Part shown: positions 1 through 8,098 of the stretch, piece after piece
Layout: the number at the start of each line of letters is the position of its first letter
How positions within the stretch are numbered: position 1 is the first letter of the stretch
Program-made: the position numbers and the translations under genes
The notes under the pieces: model-generated
What the model saw: only the letters and a program-made list of their open reading frames with translations
What the model was told of the DNA's origin: nothing
The model's database searches: none
DNA from: JBEIVB01 sp040374085
Lineage (GTDB): Bacteria > Bacteroidota > Bacteroidia > UBA4408
DNA length: 45,285 nucleotides
NCBI GenBank assembly: GCA_040374085.1
Contig: JBEIVB010000011.1
Location: 1 to 45,285, forward strand
Direction of reading: 5' to 3'

Positions 1-369
1 AAAAATGCCGCGCGGTTAAACGAGGACGCAGTGAAAGCTTCAGCCGGAGCATTGTTGAAAATCCCGCTGTGTAAAAGTCCTAACCTAAAGTACACTCTTG
101 CCCAGTTAAAGGCATCGGGTTTGATGGTGGTTGCCTGTACAGAAAAAAGCGCTCAACCTTTGTGGTCTGTTGATTTAACACCGCCATTGGTCATCATCAT
201 GGGCAATGAGGAAGAGGGCATTTCAGGAGAATATCTGAAACTGTCCGACCATCGCCTGTGCATCCCAATGGCCGGCACCATGGATTCTTTAAACGTAGGC
301 GTGGCCGCCGGAATGATTCTATCTGAGCGCAGCAGGCAGTGCGCTGTCGATTCAAATTCCGGTATTTGA
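1..369 (+). CDS. rlmB: 23S rRNA 2'-O-methyltransferase, TrmH/SpoU family (3' part only)
   Basis: The reading frame is open from the first base, so this is the C-terminal ~122 residues of a gene that begins outside the window. It carries the SPOUT (trefoil-knot) motifs: GNEEEGIS followed by IPMAGTMDSLNVGVAAGMIL, which form the SAM-binding knot of SpoU-type 2'-O-ribose methyltransferases. RlmB, which makes Gm2251 in 23S rRNA, is the best family match, but the N-terminal substrate-binding domain that would confirm the subtype is not visible. The last 18 bases overlap the 3' end of convergent aspS, so there is no room for a terminator between them. Confidence 0.8.
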   Translation, partial: KNAARLNEDAVKASAGALLKIPLCKSPNLKYTLAQLKASGLMVVACTEKSAQPLWSVDLTPPLVIIMGNEEEGISGEYLKLSDHRLCIPMAGTMDSLNVGVAAGMILSERSRQCAVDSNSGI

Positions 370-2109
370 AACTCCAATCGAAAGTTCCTTCAGCTGAGCG
401 GGAGAAATAGGAGAGGGGCTGTCGATCATAACGTCTCTTCCAGCATTGTTTTTCGGAAATGCTATAAAATCTCGGATGGTTTCTACTCCACCCATCAGAG
501 AACACAAACGATCGAATCCAAATGCAATGCCGCCGTGCGGCGGAGCCCCATATTCAAAGGCATTAAGCAGAAAGCCAAATTGGGCATTGGCTTCCTCTTC
601 AGAAAAGCCCAATAGCGAAAACATGGTTGACTGAAGGGCCCGATCGAAAATGCGAATGGACCCTCCGCCCACCTCAACACCATTAATGACCATATCGTAG
701 GCATTGGCGCGAACCTTGCCGGGTCTGTCTTGCAGAAGGGAAATGTCTTCAGGCTTGGGAGAGGTAAAAGGGTGATGCATGGCATGCCAACGATTGCCCT
801 CCTCATCAAACTCCAATAAAGGGAAATCAACCACCCAAAGACAGGAGAATACATCGGGATTGCGCAAGCCCATTCGGGTTCCCATTTCCAGCCTCAGCTC
901 TGAAGCCGCTTTCCGCGTACGGACTTCTGCGCCGGCCAAAACCAACCATAAATCACCCGGCTCAGAAGAGAAAGCCTCAGACCAACGTTCCAATTCTGTT
1001 TGATCGAAAAATTTATCTACGCTGCTTTTTATAACACCATCTGATTGGTGACGTGCATATACCAATCCGCTGGCACCCAGTTGCGGGCGCTTTACCCACT
1101 CAGTAAGTTCATCGAGTTGCTTGCGCGTGTATTCGCCTCCGCCCTTAACGCAAATGCCCAACACTACTTCCGCCTGATCGAATACAACAAATCCCTTGTT
1201 TTTTACTACGGGGGTTAGGTTGCAAAGGGGCATCCCAAAACGAACATCAGGCTTGTCGTTTCCATAACGCTCCATGGCCTCAGCATAGGTCATACTAGGA
1301 AATGCAGGCAATTCAATTCCCTTTACATCCCGAAACAGACTGCGCACCAAACCTTCGAAGGTTCGCAGAATGTCCTCCTGTTCAACAAAGGCCATTTCGC
1401 AATCGATTTGCGTGAATTCAGGCTGTCGGTCGGCACGCAAGTCTTCGTCGCGGAAGCATTTTACAATCTGAAAATAACGATCAAAACCGGCCACCATCAA
1501 AAGCTGTTTGAAGGTTTGGGGCGATTGAGGAAGCGCATAAAATTGCCCGGGATGCATGCGGCTGGGAACCACAAAGTCCCGCGCTCCTTCAGGCGTGGAT
1601 TTTATGAGCACCGGGGTTTCCACCTCAAGAAAGCCTTCGGTGTCGAGGTACTTGCGGGTAGCCATAGCCAAACGGTGACGAAGCTCCAGATTTTGACGAA
1701 CGGGATTGCGCCGCAAATCCAGGTAGCGATATCTCATCCTGAGATCTTCACCACCATCGGTGTTGTCTTCAATGGTGAAAGGAGGTGTTTGAGCTTGGTT
1801 GAGGATGATGAGCTTCGTAACCTTCACTTCAATGTCGCCGGTGGGCATCGCTGCATTTTTGCTCGATCGCTCAATTACTTCGCCATGGGCCTGAATCACA
1901 AATTCCCGACCAAGACTTCTGGCCTCTTGGCACAATGCAGCATCCCACCCCTCATTAAAAGCCAATTGGGTTATACCGTAACGATCACGCACGTCCACAA
2001 AGGTCATTCCACCCATATTACGGGCCCTTTGGACCCATCCGCACATGACCACCATTTTGCCCACATCTTGGGCACGCAATTCTCCGCAGGTATGACTTCG
2101 AAACGACAT
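352..2109 (-). CDS. aspS: Aspartyl-tRNA synthetase
   Basis: Class II aminoacyl-tRNA synthetase that charges tRNA-Asp with aspartate. The 585-residue protein has the bacterial AspRS order: N-terminal OB-fold anticodon-binding domain, catalytic core, and a GAD insertion at roughly residues 290-420. Class II motif 2 is visible as FRDEDLRADRQPEFTQ and motif 3 as GIAFGFDRL near the C-terminus. The frame is open upstream to 2151, but I chose the ATG at 2109. It gives the usual length and an MSFRSHTCGEL start, and a -7-like element at 2130-2137 would lie inside the longer form. It is divergent from tadA with 79 bases between the starts. Sequence alone does not show whether it also charges tRNA-Asn. 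Confidence 0.95.
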   Translation of the reverse strand: MSFRSHTCGELRAQDVGKMVVMCGWVQRARNMGGMTFVDVRDRYGITQLAFNEGWDAALCQEARSLGREFVIQAHGEVIERSSKNAAMPTGDIEVKVTKLIILNQAQTPPFTIEDNTDGGEDLRMRYRYLDLRRNPVRQNLELRHRLAMATRKYLDTEGFLEVETPVLIKSTPEGARDFVVPSRMHPGQFYALPQSPQTFKQLLMVAGFDRYFQIVKCFRDEDLRADRQPEFTQIDCEMAFVEQEDILRTFEGLVRSLFRDVKGIELPAFPSMTYAEAMERYGNDKPDVRFGMPLCNLTPVVKNKGFVVFDQAEVVLGICVKGGGEYTRKQLDELTEWVKRPQLGASGLVYARHQSDGVIKSSVDKFFDQTELERWSEAFSSEPGDLWLVLAGAEVRTRKAASELRLEMGTRMGLRNPDVFSCLWVVDFPLLEFDEEGNRWHAMHHPFTSPKPEDISLLQDRPGKVRANAYDMVINGVEVGGGSIRIFDRALQSTMFSLLGFSEEEANAQFGFLLNAFEYGAPPHGGIAFGFDRLCSLMGGVETIRDFIAFPKNNAGRDVMIDSPSPISPAQLKELSIGVSNTGI

Positions 2110-2129
2110 AATACAAAACAATATAGCCG

Positions 2130-2137
2130 CGAAAGTA
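2130..2137 (-). promoter_or_regulatory. Possible -7 element for aspS
   Basis: On the minus strand this reads TACTTTCG, one base from the Bacteroidota -7 consensus TAnnTTTG. It would start transcription about 14 bases upstream of the chosen aspS ATG. No clear TTG is seen at the -33 position. Confidence 0.35.
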
Positions 2138-2188
2138 CAAACCTTTGGCACTTAAAGTCGATATTTCGGGGCGATTACCCTGCACAGT

Positions 2189-2635
2189 ATGCCCTTTTCT
2201 GAACTCGACGAACATTATATGCGCCAAGCTCTAAAGCTTGCCCTCCAGGCTTTTGACGATGATGAGGTGCCCGTGGGAGCACTTTTGGTTTGCGAGAACC
2301 GAATTTTGGCCAAGGGTTGGAACCAAACGGAGCGCTTGTGCGATGTTACCGCCCATGCAGAAATGTTGGCCCTCACCGGAGGCGCTCAAAGCATTGGAGC
2401 AAAATATTTAGTGGGGTGTACCCTGTATGTTACGCTGGAACCCTGCGCCATGTGTGCAGGCGCCCTGGGCTGGAGCCAATTGTCGCGCGTGGTCTACGGT
2501 GCTTCCGATCCCAAAAGAGGATTCACGCAGTTTTCGGGCCCTTTGCTTCACCCCAAAACCACATGCGAGGGTGGGCTTTTGCAGGAAGAGGCCTCTGATC
2601 TGCTAAAAGCATTTTTCCAAAAGAGACGCAATTAA
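2189..2635 (+). CDS. tadA: tRNA-specific adenosine deaminase
   Basis: Zinc-dependent deaminase that converts A34 to inosine in the tRNA-Arg(ACG) anticodon. The 148-residue protein has the cytidine/deoxycytidylate-deaminase signature: H56-A-E58 (zinc ligand and proton-shuttling Glu) and P-C86-A-M-C89 (two further zinc ligands). Length and the N-terminal MRQALKLA helix fit TadA. The last four bases overlap the 3' end of convergent miaB. TadA-like nucleobase deaminases share these motifs, but the PCAMCAGAL form and the neighbouring tRNA-modification genes favour TadA. Confidence 0.9.
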   Translation: MPFSELDEHYMRQALKLALQAFDDDEVPVGALLVCENRILAKGWNQTERLCDVTAHAEMLALTGGAQSIGAKYLVGCTLYVTLEPCAMCAGALGWSQLSRVVYGASDPKRGFTQFSGPLLHPKTTCEGGLLQEEASDLLKAFFQKRRN

Positions 2636-4062
2636 TCCACCAAATGACCCATTAGGGTTGCAGAGGTGCAAGAGTCAATTTTTACCCGAACGTATTGCCC
2701 GGGTTGGGTTGCACCTTTAGGAAAAACCACCACTTTGTTTTGGGTATTCCTTCCCACATGCTGCTCCACAGAACGCTTGGAGGGCCCTTCAACCAAAATC
2801 TCCATGGTTTTGCCTATGTCTTGCTCATTGCTTATTTGTGATAATTTATTTTGAAGCGCAATGATCTCGTTCAATCTAACGGTCTTTTCCTCTTCCGGAA
2901 CATCGTCTGCAAACTTGCGCTCAGCCAGGGTCTTGGGGCGCTCTGAGTATTTGAACATGTAGGCAAAATCGAAACCGGAAGCCTCCATCAAACTCAATGT
3001 AGCAGCATGATCTACGGCATTTTCTCCGCAAAATCCGGCAATTACATCTGTAGAAATTCCACAGTCCGGCATGTAGTGTCGAATGGCGGCAATCCGCTCT
3101 AAATACCATTCACGCGAATAACCGCGGTTCATTCGTTCCAATACTGCGCTGGAGCCCGATTGAACCGGCAGGTGAATGTACTTGCAGATGTTGAGGTATT
3201 TGGCCATGGTTTCCAGAACATCGTTGCCCATATCCTTGGGGTGGGAGGTTGAGTATCGGATGCGCAGCAGTGGACTTACTTCTGCTACCTTAGCTAAAAG
3301 CTGCGCAAACGTGGTAGCGTTCTTCAACTCCTCCTCACTCGGATTGTCTTTCTTTAGCCCACCACCTGTCCATAAATACGAATTCACGTTTTGTCCGAGC
3401 AAGGTAACCTCGCGGAATCCTTGGTTAAAAAGATCTTGGGCTTCTGAAACAATGGATTCCGGGTTGCGGCTTCGCTCGCGGCCTCGGGTAAACGGCACTA
3501 CACAGAAGGCACACATGTTGTCGCATCCCCGCATGATGCTGATGAAGGCCGAAATCCCATTTGTGTCAAGTCTAACTGGGGCTACATCGGCATAAGTTTC
3601 TTCGCGGGACAGCAATACGTTAACTGCCTTTTGACCACCCTCAACGGTATGGATCAGCTGGGGAAGATCACGGTATGCATCGGGGCCTGCAACCAAATCC
3701 ACCAATTGCTCTTCTTCTAAAAGCTTAGACTTCAATCGCTCTGCCATACAACCCAACACTCCAACCACCATTCCGGGTCTGCGTCGCTTAATCGCTTTCA
3801 ACTCTTGAAGGCGATTGCGGACCCTTTGCTCGGCGTTATCGCGAATGGCACAGGTGTTTAAAAAGACCACATCGGCCTCTTGAATTTCCTTAGTGGTTTC
3901 AAAACCATTTTGTTGTAAAATAGAAGCAACAATCTCGCTGTCAGAGAAATTCATCTGGCAACCGTAGCTTTCAAGATACAGTTTTCGTTTCGGGGCAGCG
4001 TTTATGGGTTCAAGCAAGGTGGCAGAGCCCTGAAGATGTTCGGGCAAGGGAGTGTGGTTCAT
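2632..4062 (-). CDS. miaB: tRNA-2-methylthio-N6-dimethylallyladenosine synthase
   Basis: Radical-SAM methylthiotransferase that adds the 2-methylthio group to i6A37 of tRNAs. The 476-residue protein has three domains. The N-terminal UPF0004 domain starts at YLESYGCQMNFSDSE and has auxiliary-cluster cysteines C35, C71 and C105. The radical-SAM barrel has C179xxxC183xxC186. The C-terminal TRAM domain ends in YVRVKIDSCTSATLMG. The CQMN form of the first motif is typical of MiaB rather than RimO or MtaB. A close promoter element lies at 4086-4093, and the 3' end overlaps tadA by four bases. Confidence 0.95.
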   Translation of the reverse strand: MNHTPLPEHLQGSATLLEPINAAPKRKLYLESYGCQMNFSDSEIVASILQQNGFETTKEIQEADVVFLNTCAIRDNAEQRVRNRLQELKAIKRRRPGMVVGVLGCMAERLKSKLLEEEQLVDLVAGPDAYRDLPQLIHTVEGGQKAVNVLLSREETYADVAPVRLDTNGISAFISIMRGCDNMCAFCVVPFTRGRERSRNPESIVSEAQDLFNQGFREVTLLGQNVNSYLWTGGGLKKDNPSEEELKNATTFAQLLAKVAEVSPLLRIRYSTSHPKDMGNDVLETMAKYLNICKYIHLPVQSGSSAVLERMNRGYSREWYLERIAAIRHYMPDCGISTDVIAGFCGENAVDHAATLSLMEASGFDFAYMFKYSERPKTLAERKFADDVPEEEKTVRLNEIIALQNKLSQISNEQDIGKTMEILVEGPSKRSVEQHVGRNTQNKVVVFPKGATQPGQYVRVKIDSCTSATLMGHLVD

Positions 4063-4085
4063 GCGAACGGGTCAAAAGTGGACCG

Positions 4086-4093
4086 CAAAGATA
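4086..4093 (-). promoter_or_regulatory. -7 promoter element of miaB
   Basis: Minus-strand TATCTTTG is an exact match to the Bacteroidota -7 consensus TAnnTTTG. It predicts a start around 4080 and a leader of about 18 bases before the miaB ATG. The -33 region has TTA instead of TTG. Confidence 0.55.
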
Positions 4094-4119
4094 CCCATTT
4101 ATGCCCCTGTGTAACGGCC

Positions 4120-4881
4120 TTAGAACGCAAAGCCGAGGCAAAGTCCTCCACGGAATCCACCAAAAGGCAGTCCGGTTACTTTTACCTCAGCGGTGTTGTT
4201 GATTACGCTAACAGTTGTCTGAGTGTCGAACGGAAGGTCGCTCAAAGCGTTTTGAATTTCGTCTTTGAGTTCGACGTTCGCCTCGGGAAAGTTGCCAAAG
4301 AGCGGAGAAGATGCCGTTCCAGCAAAGGAGCCCTTACCCAAGTGCATACCCATAATCCACCAATCAATGGTGAAATGGTTGATTACCCATTGAGATCCCA
4401 TCATCATTCCGCCTGCCCAACCTGTATAGTTCAAGTTAAGGTCAGCATTCCCGCCCGGGAAGAAGGCAGCGGGGTCCGGTTCCAGTGGAACCGTAGCAGA
4501 AATGTTGAAGTTGGTGTAGCGCACATAGGGAGCTAAATAAAACCCGTAAGGAGCTTGATGCTTTTCTTTCTTACCAGGATAAAACCTAAACTCGGGGGTA
4601 ATGGCGTAACCCGTAATTTGAGGGCTCTGAAGCTGGCTGACCTGATCGCCCAAAACGGTGGTTAATGAATACGGAAACATCCAGCGACCTCCCAAGCAAA
4701 CAGAAAAATTCTTGTGAAATGCGAACTCGCCCTGAACACTAACATTCCTTAAAAAAAGAGCGGATAAATTGACCTTGAAATTAAATGGTGTCGAGGGAGA
4801 TTTTTTACCTCCTGATCTCTGTGCAAAGCCCGTTGTTACAGAGCAAACTAATATAAGAACAGCGAAGGAAAGTTGTTTCAT
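4120..4881 (-). CDS. Outer-membrane beta-barrel protein, DUF3575-like
   Basis: Predicted outer-membrane protein of 253 residues and unknown function. A signal peptide (MKQLSFAVLILVCSVTTGFAQ) is followed by alternating hydrophobic strands and a C-terminus ending in aromatic residues (GGLCLGFAF), as in small beta-barrels. The stretch with VSVQGEFAFHKNFSVCLGGRW resembles the DUF3575 family of Bacteroidota barrels, judged from memory only. The frame extends to a TTG at 4899, but the ATG at 4881 gives a normal signal peptide. A good promoter lies just upstream, so it is probably transcribed alone. Confidence 0.75.
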   Translation of the reverse strand: MKQLSFAVLILVCSVTTGFAQRSGGKKSPSTPFNFKVNLSALFLRNVSVQGEFAFHKNFSVCLGGRWMFPYSLTTVLGDQVSQLQSPQITGYAITPEFRFYPGKKEKHQAPYGFYLAPYVRYTNFNISATVPLEPDPAAFFPGGNADLNLNYTGWAGGMMMGSQWVINHFTIDWWIMGMHLGKGSFAGTASSPLFGNFPEANVELKDEIQNALSDLPFDTQTTVSVINNTAEVKVTGLPFGGFRGGLCLGFAF

Positions 4882-4896
4882 GTAGTTTTGTTTTTC

Positions 4897-4928
4897 CAAA
4901 TGTAAAAGATTGACAAGTATTAACCCAA
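4897..4928 (-). promoter_or_regulatory. Promoter of the DUF3575-like gene
   Basis: On the minus strand a TTG (4926-4928), 21 bases, then TACATTTG (4897-4904) match the Bacteroidota -33/-7 layout. The -7 element overlaps the alternative TTG codon at 4899, which supports the ATG start at 4881. Confidence 0.6.
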
Positions 4929-4950
4929 TTGTGTTTTGAAACTTCTACCG

Positions 4951-5358
4951 TTATGTCCAGATAAATCGCATAACCTGCTCCAAATCGGCAGCTAAACTTA
5001 AACTTACCGGACATGTACGAGCAGCTTTCTCCAGTATCTGCCTTTCCTTCTCGCTGAAGGTACATGTGGTCATGTTAAACTCAACTTCAATGCGTGCCAC
5101 CCTTCTGGGGTTTGAAGTCATGATTTTGTGTACAATGGCCTCCACACCGGTCATGTCAATTCCATGCACTCCTGCGGCAATTCCCATTATGCTGAGGGCA
5201 CAACAAGCCAAAGAGGTGCTCATTAAGTCGGTGGGTGAAAAGGCTTCCCCTTTGCCATGATTGTCTTTAGGAGCATCGGTAATGAACGTTTGACCCGTTG
5301 CCAAGTGAACCGCCTCGGTTCTGAGGCTGCCTTTGTATGAAACCCGCGAAATTTCCAT
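4951..5358 (-). CDS. OsmC/Ohr-family protein (YhfA/OsmC-like)
   Basis: Small cytoplasmic protein of the OsmC family, whose characterised members reduce organic hydroperoxides through two cysteines. The 135-residue form shows the family signature PTDLMSTSLACCALS (candidate peroxidatic C52 or C53) and a second cysteine in TCPVSLSL (C115). The frame is open to 5406, but starting at the ATG at 5358 gives a normal N-terminus (MEISRVSYKGS). It is divergent from the gene at 5426, with facing promoters in the gap. Assignment to the OsmC family is firm. The Ohr or OsmC subtype and the true substrate are not resolvable here. Confidence 0.85.
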   Translation of the reverse strand: MEISRVSYKGSLRTEAVHLATGQTFITDAPKDNHGKGEAFSPTDLMSTSLACCALSIMGIAAGVHGIDMTGVEAIVHKIMTSNPRRVARIEVEFNMTTCTFSEKERQILEKAARTCPVSLSLAADLEQVMRFIWT

Positions 5359-5377
5359 GATTCGATTTGTCGTTGTG

Positions 5378-5385
5378 TAAAGGTA
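5378..5385 (-). promoter_or_regulatory. Possible -7 element for the OsmC-like gene
   Basis: Minus-strand TACCTTTA differs from TAnnTTTG at the last base. It lies about 20 bases upstream of the ATG at 5358, adjacent to the divergent promoter at 5390-5420. Confidence 0.35.
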
Positions 5386-5389
5386 CAAA

Positions 5390-5420
5390 TTGAGTTCATA
5401 CCCCATTTTGCCTACCTTTG
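5390..5420 (+). promoter_or_regulatory. Promoter of the outer-membrane protein gene at 5426
   Basis: TTG (5390-5392), 20 bases, then TACCTTTG (5413-5420) match the Bacteroidota -33/-7 arrangement. Transcription would start at or within a base or two of the ATG at 5426, implying a leaderless or nearly leaderless message. Confidence 0.55.
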
Positions 5421-5425
5421 CGAGT

Positions 5426-6178
5426 ATGATTCGTCTGCGGTTTCTGATGTTGTTATCGTGCTTGGTCTCCTCTGTTTGTGGATTTGCACAGCAGGCCGCC
5501 TTGGATGGCCCTCAAGTGCTTTACCGCCGTTTTCGAACCCAAGGCCTCCTCCTGCATTCCAGGGGATTCGGCGCCCAGCTGACTTTTGGCAAACACGTTA
5601 CCGGCAAAATCGACCGCCTTTGGCATTTTGAACTGGCCACCATGAATCACCCAAAGGAATTCAGCACAAGAAATTCCAGCTTCCCCAATACGGCCAGTTA
5701 TGTTTACGGGAAAATGGCCTCGGTTGCCGTTTTTCGTGCCGGTTATGGGTTTCAGCAAACCCTGTACGCCAAAGAGGTCCTAGGTGCAGTGGAGATTAGA
5801 GCCACTTACATGGGCGGTTTCTCCCTTGGCCTTTCTAAGCCAACTTTTCTCGAGGTGAGGGTGCGCGATTCATTCAATGGAGAAATCGTTGTAGAATCCC
5901 AGCGATACAACCCCGCAACCATGTCACAGGACGATATTGTAGGCAGCTCGCCATTCCTGCGTGGCATTTCAAGCACGTTTTTAAACCCCGGTGCTTTTTT
6001 GAAGTCGGGCCTGAGCTTTGATTTTGCCCATGACGACGATCGCCGCAAGCAACTCGAGGTTGGACTTATCGCCGATTACTTTTTCGTTCCTCTGGAGATG
6101 ATGGCCTTCAACAAAAAAGAGCCGTTTGTGTTTTGCCTCTATCTCAACTACGCTTGGGGTCCTAAGAAACTTCAATAA
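5426..6178 (+). CDS. Predicted outer-membrane protein of unknown function
   Basis: A 250-residue exported protein: signal peptide MIRLRFLMLLSCLVSSVCGFAQQ, then amphipathic strands and an aromatic-rich C-terminus consistent with a small beta-barrel. It contains LLLHSRGFGAQLTFGKHVTG and MNHPKEF segments, which I recall from an uncharacterised Bacteroidota family often found beside lipA. That recollection needs a search to confirm. The ATG at 5426 was chosen over upstream starts because the signal peptide begins there and the promoter ends at 5420. The lipA start follows ten bases after the stop, so the two genes are probably cotranscribed. Confidence 0.7.
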   Translation: MIRLRFLMLLSCLVSSVCGFAQQAALDGPQVLYRRFRTQGLLLHSRGFGAQLTFGKHVTGKIDRLWHFELATMNHPKEFSTRNSSFPNTASYVYGKMASVAVFRAGYGFQQTLYAKEVLGAVEIRATYMGGFSLGLSKPTFLEVRVRDSFNGEIVVESQRYNPATMSQDDIVGSSPFLRGISSTFLNPGAFLKSGLSFDFAHDDDRRKQLEVGLIADYFFVPLEMMAFNKKEPFVFCLYLNYAWGPKKLQ

Positions 6179-6188
6179 CCCACAAGGC

Positions 6189-7085
6189 ATGTCTAAGCCT
6201 CCCACCATCAACCCCTCTTCAGAACCTGTTTCCACAACCCGGATTTCAAAGCCCAGTTGGTTAAGGGTTAAGCTCCCAACGGGTAAGGAGTACGCCAAGG
6301 TTCGAAACCTGGTAGATCAGCATAAACTCCACACCATCTGCGAAAGCGGCAACTGCCCGAATATGGGCGAATGCTGGGGAGCCGGAACCGCAACGTTTAT
6401 GATTCTGGGCAACATCTGTACCCGCAGTTGCGGATTTTGCGCTGTAGCCACAGGTAGACCATTGCCCGTAGATTGGGATGAGCCCAATCGAGTCGCCGAA
6501 TCGGTGCGCCTGATGCAGGTAAAACACTGTGTGATTACATCTGTTGATCGGGATGAGTTGAAAGATGGTGGGGCAGGCGTATGGGCTGCCACAGTGCTTA
6601 AAATCCGAGAGATTTCTCCGGGTACTACTCTTGAAACTTTGATCCCCGATTTTAAAGGTGAATGGGATAATTTACAACAAATAATTGATGTGGCTCCCGA
6701 GATTGTAAGCCATAATATGGAAACGGTACGACGCCTCACCCGCCAAGTCCGCATACAAGCCAAATACGACCGAAGCCTCGAGGTTTTAAAACGATTGAAA
6801 GATGGAGGTATGCGCACCAAGTCGGGCATCATGCTGGGGTTGGGAGAAACTCGAGAGGAGGTTATAGAAACGTTGGACGATCTTATCGCTGTTGGCGTCG
6901 ACATCATAACGTTGGGTCAATACCTTCAACCCACTACCCGACACCTCCCGGTGCAGCGTTACGTGAAGCCAGAGGAATTTGCTGAATTCAAAACGTTGGC
7001 TCTGGCAAAAGGATTTCGTTATGTCGAAAGCGGCCCATTGGTGCGGTCTTCGTATCACGCGGAGCAACATCTTCCCCAAAAATGA
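6189..7085 (+). CDS. lipA: Lipoyl synthase
   Basis: Radical-SAM enzyme that inserts two sulfurs into protein-bound octanoyl groups to make lipoate. The 298-residue protein has the auxiliary 4Fe-4S motif C51-x4-C56-x5-C62 (CESGNCPNMGEC) and the radical-SAM motif C77-x3-C81-x2-C84 (CTRSCGFC). It also has the C-terminal RSSYHAEQ stretch whose serine ligates the auxiliary cluster in known LipA structures. The frame runs upstream into the previous gene; the ATG at 6189 gives the normal length. Its stop overlaps the gap start (ATGA), suggesting translational coupling. Confidence 0.95.
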   Translation: MSKPPTINPSSEPVSTTRISKPSWLRVKLPTGKEYAKVRNLVDQHKLHTICESGNCPNMGECWGAGTATFMILGNICTRSCGFCAVATGRPLPVDWDEPNRVAESVRLMQVKHCVITSVDRDELKDGGAGVWAATVLKIREISPGTTLETLIPDFKGEWDNLQQIIDVAPEIVSHNMETVRRLTRQVRIQAKYDRSLEVLKRLKDGGMRTKSGIMLGLGETREEVIETLDDLIAVGVDIITLGQYLQPTTRHLPVQRYVKPEEFAEFKTLALAKGFRYVESGPLVRSSYHAEQHLPQK

Positions 7086-8098
7086 GCCGTCCGGTTCGGT
7101 TGGCCATCAATGGGTTTGGCCGCATAGGCAGAGCGTTTTTGCGAACCGTTGCCGGTAACCCGTCCTTCGAAGTGGTAGCAATCAACGATTTGGCCAACAC
7201 CCAAACGCTGGCCCATTTACTCAAATACGATTCTGTTCACGGTCGCTCACCCCTATTGGTTTCGGTAAATGGCGATCAACTGGTTTACGGAAACCTCTCC
7301 ATGCAGGTGCTGCACGAGTCCGATCCAGCCAAGCTTCCCTGGGCCGATCTCAAAGTAGATATTCTCATTGAAAGTACGGGTGTTTTTCTCGATCAAGTCA
7401 GTGCTCAGCGGCATTTACAGGCCGGTGCAGGCCGTGTTATTCTATCGGCCCCACCCAAAGATCATACACCAACGGTGGTAATGGGCATCAACCAACATCT
7501 TATAAAACCTCAGGATCGAATTGTATCCAACGCTTCTTGCACCACCAACAATGCCGCACCTATGCTTTGGGTGCTGAAGCAGGAGTTTGGACTCCAGTCG
7601 GCATTCATCAGCACCGTGCATTCCTACACCAGCGATCAGCGTTTGATTGATGCGCCTCATCACGATTTGCGGCGGGCAAGGGCCGCGGCACTCTCTATTA
7701 TCCCAACCACAACCGGTGCAGCCAAAGCCTTGACGCGAATTTTCCCGGAAATGGAAGGCCGAATTGGGGGCGGTGGAATTCGTGTTCCGGTGCCAGATGG
7801 ATCGTTAACCGATATCACGTGCATGGTGAGCAGAAGCACCACGCCAGATGAGGTAAACCGAGCTTTCCGGGCTGCTTCACAGGATCGACTCAAAGGAATT
7901 CTCGACTATACAGAAGATCCCATTGTATCGGTAGACGTCCTGGGAAACCCCCACTCCTGTTTGTTTGATGCGCAATTGACCTCTGTACTCGGAAACATGG
8001 TTAAGGTGGTGGGTTGGTACGACAACGAAATTGGTTACAGCAACCGTCTTGCCGACTTGGCACTCCACCTGCAGAGCCAAAATTTGCTACATGATTAA
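7082..8098 (+). CDS. gap: Glyceraldehyde-3-phosphate dehydrogenase, type I
   Basis: Glycolytic/gluconeogenic dehydrogenase making 1,3-bisphosphoglycerate. The 338-residue protein has the N-terminal Rossmann motif INGFGRIGR, an aspartate (D36, IND) that favours NAD, and the catalytic motif SNASC153TTN. HSYTSDQ supplies the catalytic histidine, and WYDNEIGYS lies near the C-terminus. After SNASCTTN it reads NAAP, so the second cysteine common in other GAPDHs is absent; it is not the catalytic residue. The start overlaps lipA by four bases and the end overlaps the ABC gene by eight. It could be one of several gap paralogues in the genome. Confidence 0.93.
   Translation: MSRPVRLAINGFGRIGRAFLRTVAGNPSFEVVAINDLANTQTLAHLLKYDSVHGRSPLLVSVNGDQLVYGNLSMQVLHESDPAKLPWADLKVDILIESTGVFLDQVSAQRHLQAGAGRVILSAPPKDHTPTVVMGINQHLIKPQDRIVSNASCTTNNAAPMLWVLKQEFGLQSAFISTVHSYTSDQRLIDAPHHDLRRARAAALSIIPTTTGAAKALTRIFPEMEGRIGGGGIRVPVPDGSLTDITCMVSRSTTPDEVNRAFRAASQDRLKGILDYTEDPIVSVDVLGNPHSCLFDAQLTSVLGNMVKVVGWYDNEIGYSNRLADLALHLQSQNLLHD

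Noticed and set aside
1408..2202. 264-codon plus-strand open frame opposite aspS
   Set aside because: It lies antisense to the conserved catalytic and N-terminal regions of aspS and shows no domain motif; it is a shadow of a strongly coding gene.
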